Shown: positions 25,858 to 33,608 of the stretch, in pieces
Position numbering within the stretch: the stretch's first letter is position 1
How the letters are laid out: each line of letters opens with the position of its first letter
Source: an uncultured archaeon
GTDB taxonomy: Archaea > Thermoproteota > Bathyarchaeia > 40CM-2-53-6 > CALIRQ01
Assembly (NCBI GenBank): GCA_938042195.1
Contig: CALIRQ010000005.1
Coordinates: forward strand, 27,717-91,716
DNA: 64,000 nucleotides
Direction of reading: 5' to 3'
Program-made: the position numbers and the translations under genes
Notes under the pieces: generated by a model
Told to the model about the DNA's origin: nothing
Databases searched by the model: none
Seen by the model: the letters and a program-made list of their open reading frames with translations, nothing else

Positions 25858-26304
25858 ATGTTCGCCGAAAAACAGTGGCCAGTAAAAATCTTGCTGGTGC
25901 ATCCCCAAGCGCCATTCATGCAAAAGGCCTCGCTGGTAATCGCCGCTGATTGTGCCTTGCTTACAAACCCCGATTTACCAATGAGGTTTAAAAATGGCGA
26001 GACGGTGGTCATCGGTTGTCCGCTGCTCGAAGACCCGGATAGGCTTGCGAAAAAGATTGATCTAATAATCGAGGAGACCAAGGCCAAAAACATCGATGTT
26101 TACACGATGGAGGTCCCGTGCTGCCACGCGATTCACATGATGGTTAACCAAAGCATGCAGAAGAAGCAAAAACAGGGCACAAAAGTGGAAAACCACATCG
26201 TTCGAGTCCTGACAGGGAAGGTCGAGCCATACGCATTGGGAAAGATTGATGAATCTATGATCGAGATGGAGAGGAGGGCCCACGGAGAGCATCATCACCA
26301 CTAG
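25858..26304 (+). CDS. Second half of a ferredoxin-linked protein, encoded separately
   Basis: 148 residues. WPVKILLVHPQAPFMQKASL, IAADCALLTNPDLPMRFKNG, TVVIGCPLLEDPDRLAKKI and MEVPCCHAIHMMV are the conserved blocks I know from the C-terminal part of anaerobe 4Fe-4S proteins in which this domain follows a ferredoxin module. The conserved cysteines (IGCPLL, EVPCC) suggest a further metal or redox site. Here it stands alone, and the ferredoxin half is the next gene. It ends in EHHHH, like the end of the nearby copper ATPase. The start ATG 25858 follows GGGAGAGGG. Function unknown; it is probably cotranscribed with the hemerythrin gene 13 bases upstream. Confidence 0.7.
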   Translation: MFAEKQWPVKILLVHPQAPFMQKASLVIAADCALLTNPDLPMRFKNGETVVIGCPLLEDPDRLAKKIDLIIEETKAKNIDVYTMEVPCCHAIHMMVNQSMQKKQKQGTKVENHIVRVLTGKVEPYALGKIDESMIEMERRAHGEHHHH

Positions 26305-26315
26305 GTGGATCGTTT

Positions 26316-26603
26316 ATGATGAAGCGCCTCTTGGTATCCGTAGACGGGGGCAAGTGCACAGGGTGCGGCAGATGCGTTAGGGCGTGTCTGACGGGCGCCC
26401 TCCAGATAGCCAACGGAAAAGCGAAACTGGTCAATGAGCGCTTATGCGATGGTTTTGGCTCCTGCATTGCGGCATGTCCCTACAATGCATTGGGCTTGGA
26501 GCTCAGAGAAGCCGAGGAGTTCGATTGGAGCCTCGTGAAGAAGATAACCTATGAGGACCTGATGAATAAACTCAGACTCACATCCAGCCAGCTGGAGAGA
26601 TGA
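26316..26603 (+). CDS. 2[4Fe-4S] ferredoxin-type protein (partner half)
   Basis: 95 residues. Two cluster motifs, CTGCGRCVRACLTGA and CDGFGSCIAACPYNA, flank LQIANGKAKLVNERL. In the second motif the usual middle cysteine of CxxCxxC is glycine (CDGFGSC), as in the fused relatives where one cluster is three-cysteine or altered. The end (EAEEFDWSLVKK) is the linker that in fused proteins leads to the domain encoded just upstream at 25858. Gene order is reversed compared with the fusion. It is 11 bases downstream of that gene and so surely the same operon. Confidence 0.85.
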   Translation: MMKRLLVSVDGGKCTGCGRCVRACLTGALQIANGKAKLVNERLCDGFGSCIAACPYNALGLELREAEEFDWSLVKKITYEDLMNKLRLTSSQLER

Positions 26604-26736
26604 CGAGTCAAGAAATCTGAGTCGGGCAACCAGTTGCTTTACTTATTGCCTCCCCCAAGGAAATGGACGATTACGTTTTGTCCACCAAAAAGGAAAAATT
26701 GCCGGCCTCCGTAACCCCCTCCATCCGTGATGGCAA

Positions 26737-27567
26737 GTGTTGGGGCAATATTTAATAACGTTTAGGGAGGTCTTCGAGGCCGCGCTGATATTGGCGATCA
26801 TATTTTCCTACCTAAATAGGACGGGTAGGCATCAATTAACGCGTTTCCTGTGGTATGGGGTTTATCTGGCTACGGCGGCCAGCATTAGCTCAGGGATTTT
26901 CATTTCATTGGTTCATGGCGTTTTGCCAAAATCCTTCCAGCTACTGTTCGAAGCCATAGCTGCATTTGTAGCAGTTATCGTCTTATCCTCAATGATATAT
27001 TGGATGGCGATTAGGGGGAAATACATTAGGAAAGAGATGGAGCAACGCATTGAGGCCATCGCGACAAAGGGCGCTATCACTGGATTGATATTGATTGCCT
27101 TCATCGTTGTGTTCAGAGAAGGTCTGGAGACCGTCCTTTTCCTGACACCATTTCTGCCGAACGAACCCATAACGACGCTCGTCGGGGTGGCCTTCGGAAC
27201 AACTACCGCGCTCATATTAGCCTATGGCATTTTCATAACGGGCATGAAAATTAACTTGCAAAAGTTCTTCTACTTCACAAGCTTACTATTAATACTCCTC
27301 GCTGGCGGATTGGCTGGCTATGGCGTTCATGAACTAATAGAATATTACAAACAAACTGAATTTAACATCGGCTGGCTAGCTGAGCCGGCCTTTGCCCTAA
27401 ACATACCTGCAGAGAGCCCTCTACATCATAAAAATATAATAGGCTCCATACTGGCGACAATGCTCGGCTACACGGTAAGCGCAGAGTGGGCTAGGGTAAT
27501 AGTCCATTTATCCTATTTAGCAATAGCGCTGCCCTCCACGATCTGGATTTATAAAAGGCAGATATGA
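26737..27567 (+). CDS. FTR1-family iron permease
   Basis: 276 residues with seven or so membrane segments. The two REGLE-type motifs are present as FREVFEAALIL (residues 8-18) and FREGLETVLFL (about 128-138); the glutamates are the iron ligands in FTR1/EfeU permeases. LLAGGLAGYGVHELIEYY is another family block. It imports ferrous or ferric iron across the cell membrane. Start GTG 26737. No oxidase or EfeO gene is beside it; the hemerythrin-like and Fe-S proteins upstream may be its functional partners. The gene is visibly AT-richer in codon choice (AAA, TTA, ATT) than most of the window, which points to acquisition. Confidence 0.92.
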   Translation: MLGQYLITFREVFEAALILAIIFSYLNRTGRHQLTRFLWYGVYLATAASISSGIFISLVHGVLPKSFQLLFEAIAAFVAVIVLSSMIYWMAIRGKYIRKEMEQRIEAIATKGAITGLILIAFIVVFREGLETVLFLTPFLPNEPITTLVGVAFGTTTALILAYGIFITGMKINLQKFFYFTSLLLILLAGGLAGYGVHELIEYYKQTEFNIGWLAEPAFALNIPAESPLHHKNIIGSILATMLGYTVSAEWARVIVHLSYLAIALPSTIWIYKRQI

Positions 27568-27890
27568 AAAAGTTCGATGTTCCTCCTGGGCTAAGCAATA
27601 GCGAGGGCTTTAGCCCCAGAAGCTTGCCTGGGCGGCCCACGAGCCCCATGAGGCCCCCTTCATGGGCCATCATGGGCGTGCGATAGGAGCTCGAGCATAG
27701 GCTTAGCGCGGGCCCTTTCAAATGATCCGGGCTCCATCCTCGCAGAAGAGATACAGGGTTAAGCATCGCAGATTGGCTTGGGGCTTTCGTCACTCCATGG
27801 GCGGTCGGAACATCTTGGACCCAAATTGGGGATGCTGGGGAGGCGATAGTTTAAAAATAACGAAGCTGGCAAAAACAATGGGGGACATAG
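27568..27890. other. Spacer, 323 bases
   Basis: GC content rises back to the window norm here. No gene or RNA recognised. GTTTAAAAATAACG at 27850-27863 is a likely TATA region for the next gene, about 28 bases before its start. Confidence 0.5.
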
Positions 27891-29126
27891 ATGGGCGGGT
27901 TTTCCGAGGAGGAAAGGAAGAGGCTCTTGAAGGAAGCCATAAAGCAATTGCACACCGGCGCATCCGCTCAGGAGATCAAGGAGAGGTTCAAGCGAGTGCT
28001 GGAAGGGGTAGGCCCCCTCGAAATCGCAAAGATCGAGCAGGAGCTCATAGGGGAGGGGATATCGAGGGAGGAGATCCAGCGGCTATGCGATGTCCATTTG
28101 GAGGTATTCGGGGAACAATTGCGAGGGCAGCAAGCGGAGGCCGCCCCAGGGAATCCGATAGGCATCCTTCGCGAGGAGCACGAGGCCCTCCAAAAGCTAT
28201 CGGATAGGCTTTCCGCCTCAGCTGGCGAGATCCAAAGGGCCGAGGATCTGGGCTCCGTTAAGGGTCGCATCGAGGATTTGAGGGGGATCGCCGCGGATCT
28301 CTTGGATGCGGAAAAACATTACCTGAGGGAGGAGAACGTGCTCTTCCCGCTCTTGGAGAAGCATGGCATCACGGAACCCCCGGCCATAATGTGGATGGAG
28401 CATAACCAGCTCAGGGAGAAGAAGAAAAAGCTCAAAAACTTGATCGAAAATTCCGAAGGGATGGGGTTCGCGGAGTTCAAGGGGCAGCTTGTAGAATTGG
28501 CCGCCTCCTTGAACGACCTCCTTTCGAGCCATATCTTCAAGGAGAACAATATACTCTTCCCCGCGGCATTGCGCGTCGTCACAGATCGGGAATGGATCGA
28601 CGCAAGGAGGGAATTTGACGAAATCGGATATTGTTGCTTCACGCCGGGGCACTTAATAACGGGAACGATTGAAGTGGCTGAAAAACCGAGATCTGGGGAG
28701 AGGCCCATGGTCGAAGGCGTCCTAGAGTTCGAAACGGGATCCCTATCGAAGGAAGAGGTCGAAGCGATCCTGAATACGCTCCCGTTGGACATAACCTTCG
28801 TGGACAAGGACGACGCGGTGAAGTATTTCAACAAGGCCGAGAAGCGCGTATTCGTGAGGACGAAGGCCATCATTGGGAGGAGGGTGCAGCTTTGCCATCC
28901 TCAGAAGAGCATACATGTGGTGAACAAAATCCTCGATGCCTTCAAGAGGGGGGAGAGGGATGTTGCGGAATTTTGGATCCAAAAGGAGGGGCGATTGATC
29001 CATATAAGATATTTCGCCGTGAGGGATGGAAACGGAAAATATTTGGGGACGATGGAGGTAACTCAGGATATAACGGATTTGAAAGGGATCGAAGGAGAAA
29101 GGAGGCTCCTCGATTGGGAGGGCTGA
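27891..29126 (+). CDS. DUF438-hemerythrin-PAS sensor protein
   Basis: 411 residues in three parts. DUF438 (about 1-80: KEAIKQLHTGASAQEIKERF, ELIGEGISREEIQRLCDVHL). Hemerythrin-like bundle (about 85-250) with LREEHEALQ, EKHYLREENVLFPLLEKHG, WMEHNQL and SSHIFKENNILFP, then IGYCCFTPG. PAS domain (about 285-400) with LPLDITFVDKDDAVKYFNKA, VRTKAIIGRRVQLCHPQKS and GKYLGTMEVTQDIT. This arrangement is known from anaerobic bacteria and archaea and is thought to sense redox, O2 or NO; the reader of the signal is not in the protein. It is a paralogue of the shorter protein at 25083 but with the host-like high GC content. Confidence 0.9.
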   Translation: MGGFSEEERKRLLKEAIKQLHTGASAQEIKERFKRVLEGVGPLEIAKIEQELIGEGISREEIQRLCDVHLEVFGEQLRGQQAEAAPGNPIGILREEHEALQKLSDRLSASAGEIQRAEDLGSVKGRIEDLRGIAADLLDAEKHYLREENVLFPLLEKHGITEPPAIMWMEHNQLREKKKKLKNLIENSEGMGFAEFKGQLVELAASLNDLLSSHIFKENNILFPAALRVVTDREWIDARREFDEIGYCCFTPGHLITGTIEVAEKPRSGERPMVEGVLEFETGSLSKEEVEAILNTLPLDITFVDKDDAVKYFNKAEKRVFVRTKAIIGRRVQLCHPQKSIHVVNKILDAFKRGERDVAEFWIQKEGRLIHIRYFAVRDGNGKYLGTMEVTQDITDLKGIEGERRLLDWEG

Positions 29127-29496
29127 AAATTTTTCATGATCGTTCTTGCTCAGCTGGGTCGATACGAATTACGCAGTATTGGCGTCAATGTCTTTAACCG
29201 TAGAAATATGGCCTAAATTCCCCTTCTGGGATATTACCAGAGCTTACTTGAAGATGGCCCTCAAGGTTCTTTATCCAATTCTTCACGTATCAGGATGGCT
29301 GAGCTCTGCTTCTTTCCGTCTGCCAAACTTCGTGACCTCTTTCTGAGAAACGACTTTGAAGTCAAATCCTGAAAGTAGATCTGCGCATCCCATGGGGGGC
29401 TAAGTCTAAATACCCCTCGCGGTCCATACGGTCCCTCTTTCTTTACTAGGGTTGGGTGTATATAAAAATATCCAATAGGATTTGATCATAGGAGAA
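29127..29496. other. Spacer before the arsenite exporter gene
   Basis: No gene I can support; a 66-codon frame at 29146-29346 has no recognisable motif. GTATATAAAAATA at 29458-29470 is a TATA box, the first of two before acr3. Confidence 0.45.
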
Positions 29497-29536
29497 AATT
29501 TAAATATAAGAATTTTTCCCCCCGGAAACTTTCCGG
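29497..29536 (+). promoter_or_regulatory. TATA box and perfect palindrome before the arsenite exporter gene
   Basis: AATTTAAATATAAG (29497-29510) is the proximal TATA box. CCGGAAA-C-TTTCCGG (29522-29536) is a perfect inverted repeat with a one-base centre, placed over the expected transcription start, 13 bases before the ATG. It is a good candidate for an arsenic-responsive repressor site. Confidence 0.65.
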
Positions 29537-29549
29537 ATGGGGGATTTGG

Positions 29550-30623
29550 ATGAAAAGTCGTAGGACCCTTGGGAACTGGGAGAGATATTTGAGCTTGAAC
29601 GTCGCCGCCTGCATACTGACCGGAGCGGTCATAGGCAGGGCGGCGCCGTGGATACCCGATGCCCTATCCAAGCTGGAGGTCCACAACATCTCGATCCCGA
29701 TCGCCATATGCCTCTTCGCCATGATCTACCCGATCATGGTCCAGATAAGCTTCTCCGAGGTCAAGAGCGCCGTGAGGTCTCCGAGGCCGATAGGCCTGAC
29801 GCTCTTCATGAATTGGGCCATAAAGCCGTTTACGATGGCCCTCTTCGCTTGGATCTTCCTGAAGCTCATCTTCCTGCCCTACTTGGGGGCCCCTCAAGCG
29901 CAACAGTATACGGCCGGGCTCATCCTTTTGGGCGTGGCGCCGTGCACGGCGATGGTCCTCGTATGGAGCTACCTGGCCGGGGGCAATATGGCCCATACGC
30001 TCGTGATGACCGCCATCAACTCGCTCTCCATGGCGGTCCTCTATGCGCCCTTGGCGACGATCCTATTGGGAGTTTCGGGCATACCGGTGCCCTGGGAGAC
30101 CATAGCCCTGGCCGTCATCGCCTATATATGCACGCCCTTGGCCGCGGGCTGGATCACGAGGTACCAAGCCATCAGGAGGAAGGGGGCGGAATGGCTCGAG
30201 CGGAATTTGGTGCCCCGCTTGGGAAAGATGGCAATCGCCGCCCTGCTCGCGACGCTCGTCATACTCTTTTCTTACCAAGGCGATAAGATCCTCGAGCTCC
30301 CGGCCACCATAGGGATGATAACGACCGCGATATTAGCGAATATATTGCTCGTATTTGGGCTGTCATATCTATTGGCGAGGGCCTTGGGCTTGGGCTACGA
30401 GGACGCCGCCCCCACAGCCATAATCGCCGGGAGCAACCACTTCGAGGTTTCAATCGCCGTCGCCACGACCCTATTCGGCCTGAACTCGGGGGCCTCCCTC
30501 GCCACGGTAGTCGGCGTGCTGAATGAGGTCCCCATAATGCTCTCCTTGGTCTGGCTTTGTAGGAGGACGTCGGGCTTCTTCGGCCCTATGCCCGGTCCAT
30601 CCGGCCCTGAAAGGGCCGGATAG
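29550..30623 (+). CDS. acr3: ACR3-type arsenite efflux transporter
   Basis: 357 residues with about ten membrane segments. LLGVAPCTAMVLVWSYLAGG carries the conserved ACR3 cysteine; LTLFMNWAIKPFTMALFAW and AGSNHFEVSIAVATTLFGL are other family blocks. It exports arsenite using the proton gradient. Start ATG 29550, just after the palindromic site. ArsC is encoded at 20954, but no ArsR is seen between; the regulator must lie elsewhere or be one of the uncharacterised proteins. Confidence 0.94.
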   Translation: MKSRRTLGNWERYLSLNVAACILTGAVIGRAAPWIPDALSKLEVHNISIPIAICLFAMIYPIMVQISFSEVKSAVRSPRPIGLTLFMNWAIKPFTMALFAWIFLKLIFLPYLGAPQAQQYTAGLILLGVAPCTAMVLVWSYLAGGNMAHTLVMTAINSLSMAVLYAPLATILLGVSGIPVPWETIALAVIAYICTPLAAGWITRYQAIRRKGAEWLERNLVPRLGKMAIAALLATLVILFSYQGDKILELPATIGMITTAILANILLVFGLSYLLARALGLGYEDAAPTAIIAGSNHFEVSIAVATTLFGLNSGASLATVVGVLNEVPIMLSLVWLCRRTSGFFGPMPGPSGPERAG

Positions 30624-30639
30624 GCTTCCAATCGACCCC

Positions 30640-31863
30640 TTACCTGCCCAGCTCCGTCTTTATCCTTATCGTTCGCATCAGGTCGCTCCTGGTTATTATG
30701 CCCTTGAGCTCCCCATCCTCGATGACGGGGAGCCTCCCGATCCCGTGGGCGGACATCTTCACCATTGCCTCTACGATCGGATCGTCGGGGGATGCGGAGA
30801 TTATCTCGCTCCTAGGCTTCATTATGTCCTTGGCCCTAACCCTATCCCAATCCTCCCTCGGGACCCTTTTCACGTCCGAGATTGTCACCAAGCCCATGAA
30901 TTCCCCATCCCTCATGACCGGGAACCCTCCGTGCTTATACTTCATGAAGTATTCAACGATCTCCCCAACCGATGCATCGGGCCAGATGGCATCTATCTTG
31001 GTCGTCATGACGTCACCAACCTTAAGCTCCGCTAAGGCATTGCTCACGATCGTTTGCTTAAGGCTGCTCTCGGCGCCACTCTTTAGGAACCACCCTATAA
31101 CGACGAGCCATATGCCGTTTAGGAATGATGCTGTGAACATAAGGATGAAGCCGAGGAACATGAAGAAGTAGGCGAAGGCGCTACCCACCTGCGTGGCGAT
31201 GCCCGTCGCCTCCAAAAGATTCCCCCTCCATCTCCAAAGCGCGGCCCTCAGAATCCTCCCCCCATCCATCGGAAAGGCCGGCACCAAGTTGAAGGCGCCG
31301 AGGAGGGCGTTTATCAGGAAACCGTAATCGAGGGGCGCTAGGATCAGGATTCCGGCCCCGAGGCGGGCCGCGATCAGCCAAGCCGCCTTGAAGAGGATCG
31401 CTAAGCCGAAGCTCGATAGGGGCCCGGCCGCGGCCATCTTCAGTTCGATCCCCGGGCTGCTCGGCTCCTCCAATATCCTCGATACCCCCCCGAATAGGAA
31501 AAGGGTTATGTCCGGGACGGCGATGCCCTTCCTCTTCGCCATATAGGAATGGCAAAGCTCGTGGAATAGGACCGAGGCTAGGAGCAGTAGTGAGGCGAGG
31601 ATCCCCACCGCCAAATAAACCCAAGGCGGCTGGGCCGGGTAGTGGCTCGGCATGTAGAAGGACGCGAGGGAATAGACGATCAAGGTGAAGGCAATGAACC
31701 AAGTGAAGTGGAGATATATATTGACGCCGATGACCCTACCGATCCTGAGGGACGAGATCGCCCACCCTATTTTGTTACATTGGGATGTAAAAATAAAGCT
31801 AACGCTCGGCCCCCGGGGGATGGCGGGCTCTCGATCCCGCGGCGGGGATCCGCATCTATCCAT
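30640..31863 (-). CDS. Site-2-type membrane metalloprotease (M50) with two CBS domains
   Basis: Up to 407 residues. The zinc motif is LFHELCHSYMA (HExxH), the third ligand is in LVPAFPMDGGRILRAAL, and five or so helices surround them. Two CBS domains follow (VGDVMTTKIDAIW with GLVTISD, and AKDIMKPRSEIIS with GIITRSD). Such proteases cut transmembrane substrates; CBS pairs bind adenine nucleotides. The start is uncertain: ATG 31863 gives about 30 residues unlike the family, and a TATA box (31787-31796) lies inside that stretch. A GTG at 31763-31765 would be the natural start if one G were removed from the GGGTGGG run, giving AISSLRIGRVIGVNIYLHF. Confidence 0.9.
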   Translation of the reverse strand: MDRCGSPPRDREPAIPRGPSVSFIFTSQCNKIGWAISSLRIGRVIGVNIYLHFTWFIAFTLIVYSLASFYMPSHYPAQPPWVYLAVGILASLLLLASVLFHELCHSYMAKRKGIAVPDITLFLFGGVSRILEEPSSPGIELKMAAAGPLSSFGLAILFKAAWLIAARLGAGILILAPLDYGFLINALLGAFNLVPAFPMDGGRILRAALWRWRGNLLEATGIATQVGSAFAYFFMFLGFILMFTASFLNGIWLVVIGWFLKSGAESSLKQTIVSNALAELKVGDVMTTKIDAIWPDASVGEIVEYFMKYKHGGFPVMRDGEFMGLVTISDVKRVPREDWDRVRAKDIMKPRSEIISASPDDPIVEAMVKMSAHGIGRLPVIEDGELKGIITRSDLMRTIRIKTELGR

Positions 31864-32958
31864 TCATCGAAGGTAGGAGTTCAAATCCCAAACGTCCAGC
31901 TCGTCGGTTGAGAGGACATTTCTGATGAAGTTGAAGAGCTTTCGCCTTACATCCGCTGGTATGGTCGGATACCAGATCGGGCTGGCGACCACCAAGGCCC
32001 TCCAAGCGTAGAAGGGCTGGATGACGCGGAGGAGCTCCTCATCGCCCGTCAGGTCCAAGTATCCCCTCATGAACCGCTCGTAGAGCTCGAGGAAGGGCCC
32101 CTCGAGGCGACCATGGGCCTGGAGCGAGAAGAAGAGATAGTTTATGGACATGGCGGCGACGTCATCGGCCGCCTCCCCCCATTCGCCCCGGCTCCGATCG
32201 AGGACGGAGAAATCGGTCCCTTCGCGGAAGAGTACGTTCCAAGGGTGGAAGTCGCCGTGGACTTGGCAAAGCCTATGGCTCTTCCCCTTGAGCCTCCACC
32301 TCCATCCGACGCACATCCGCTCGATCTCCTCGAGCTCCCTTGCGCTCGTGAAGCCCGGGTCGGCGGGATAGCTGTCCAATAGCCCCATTATGCATTCCCC
32401 ATGCCCAACGAGCTCCCTGATGCGCCTCGCGTAGAGGCTCGGCGAATGCTTCCTTACCGAGTGGATCTCGGCCAAGTAGCCCGAAAGGGCATCACACCTG
32501 GCCAAATCCAATGGCCCGAGCGCTCCCTCGGCCCTTATCCTCTCCAGATCCCTGTAATACTCGGAGCCCTTCACCTCCTCGATGAGGAGGAAGGGCTCCT
32601 CGATATCCCCCATCGACCTCATCGCCCCGCCCTTTGAGAAGTAGCCCAAGTCGATCGCCCTTGCGTGCCTCGGGAGCTTATTGTAGGAGGAATGGGCCAG
32701 CGAGAGGGATTGAAGGCGATCGGATAAATGCTCATGGCCGAACCCCTCGGCGCGCATCGTCTCTAGGATCGCGCTCCTTCTCTCGCCACCAACCGAAAAC
32801 TCTATCCAATATGGCCTCCCATACCCGAAGCCCTTCAACTCCCTCTCGGCCCCCACAGCCTCCTCGGCCCTCCCCAATTCCCTTAAGGAGGTTATCGAGA
32901 CCTCGGCCCCATGGATCGAGGCCAAATACCTCCTCAATTCCTCCAGGCTCAACGGCAT
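31864..32958 (-). CDS. Aminoglycoside-phosphotransferase-like (APH) kinase
   Basis: 364 residues with the protein-kinase-like fold of small-molecule kinases. The catalytic loop is CQVHGDFHPWNVLF and the metal-binding aspartate is in FSVLDRSRGEWGEAADDVAA (usual IDWE/DxxxxG). The N-lobe has AILETMRAEGFGHEHLSDRL. The substrate is unknown; archaeal members of this family phosphorylate sugars, aminoglycoside-like compounds or metabolites. It overlaps the upstream APS-kinase-like gene by ten bases, so the two kinases are coupled, which suggests steps on one substrate. A stop at 31864 directly abuts the protease gene. Confidence 0.85.
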   Translation of the reverse strand: MPLSLEELRRYLASIHGAEVSITSLRELGRAEEAVGAERELKGFGYGRPYWIEFSVGGERRSAILETMRAEGFGHEHLSDRLQSLSLAHSSYNKLPRHARAIDLGYFSKGGAMRSMGDIEEPFLLIEEVKGSEYYRDLERIRAEGALGPLDLARCDALSGYLAEIHSVRKHSPSLYARRIRELVGHGECIMGLLDSYPADPGFTSARELEEIERMCVGWRWRLKGKSHRLCQVHGDFHPWNVLFREGTDFSVLDRSRGEWGEAADDVAAMSINYLFFSLQAHGRLEGPFLELYERFMRGYLDLTGDEELLRVIQPFYAWRALVVASPIWYPTIPADVRRKLFNFIRNVLSTDELDVWDLNSYLR

Positions 32959-33503
32959 CGGATCCCACCCCTCCCCTTCAGGGCCAATCCGAACTTCGCG
33001 ATCATGGCTTCGAGGATCGCGCTGGCGCAGGCTTCGGGATCCATCTTGTCGGATTCAACGACCAAATCCGGCTCGATCGGCTCCTCGTAGCCCGCTTGGA
33101 GGCCCGGGACGTTGGTCGCCGAGCCCTCGATGCCCATCCTATAAATGCCCTTCGAATCCCTCTCCATGCAGACCCTAAGGGGGCATTTCACGTAGACCTC
33201 CATAAATCTGCCTATCTCCCGCCTCGCCCGATCCCTATAGGCCCTCCTATTGGCGGTGGCGTCGAAGATCACATTGACGCCGTTATCCGTCAATAGCTTC
33301 CCGATATAGGCCATTATGCCATAGAATAGGTCCCTCTCCTCTCGGCTGTAGGTCGGATTCGGCGTTATCGCCCGCCTGAGCTCGTCCGACTCCAAAATTT
33401 GGCAGCGGATCCCGTTCGCTGCCAGCCTTTCGGCCAAGGCCTTGGCTATCGTGGATTTGCCGCTCGATGGGAGGCCCGTCAGCCATACCGCCCAGCCCTC
33501 CAA
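32949..33503 (-). CDS. Adenylylsulfate kinase-like protein (CysC family)
   Basis: 184 residues. The P-loop is WLTGLPSSGKSTIAKALAE, then the ESDELRRAITPNPTYSREER region equivalent to the APS-binding DGDxxR loop, and VIFDATANRRAYRDRAR with EVYVKCPLRVCMERD, all CysC-like. It would phosphorylate adenylylsulfate to PAPS. No ATP sulfurylase is in the window, and the partner gene is an APH-type kinase, so another nucleotide or sugar substrate is possible. Start ATG 33503. It is the first gene of the kinase pair, downstream of glnA on the same strand. Confidence 0.82.
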   Translation of the reverse strand: MEGWAVWLTGLPSSGKSTIAKALAERLAANGIRCQILESDELRRAITPNPTYSREERDLFYGIMAYIGKLLTDNGVNVIFDATANRRAYRDRARREIGRFMEVYVKCPLRVCMERDSKGIYRMGIEGSATNVPGLQAGYEEPIEPDLVVESDKMDPEACASAILEAMIAKFGLALKGRGGIRCR

Positions 33504-33608
33504 CGCGGCCGCCCCATGGGCCGCTATCCCTCCCCCGCTTTAAGCTTTAGCGAGTCCCCCCGTCGACTGGCTTCGGGACGTTGCCGAAAAGGGAGGCCCC
33601 GGCGATGA

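Noticed and set aside
31875..31890. GAGTTCAAATCC resembling a tRNA T loop
   Set aside because: Lies in the coding end of the APH-type kinase with no other tRNA parts.
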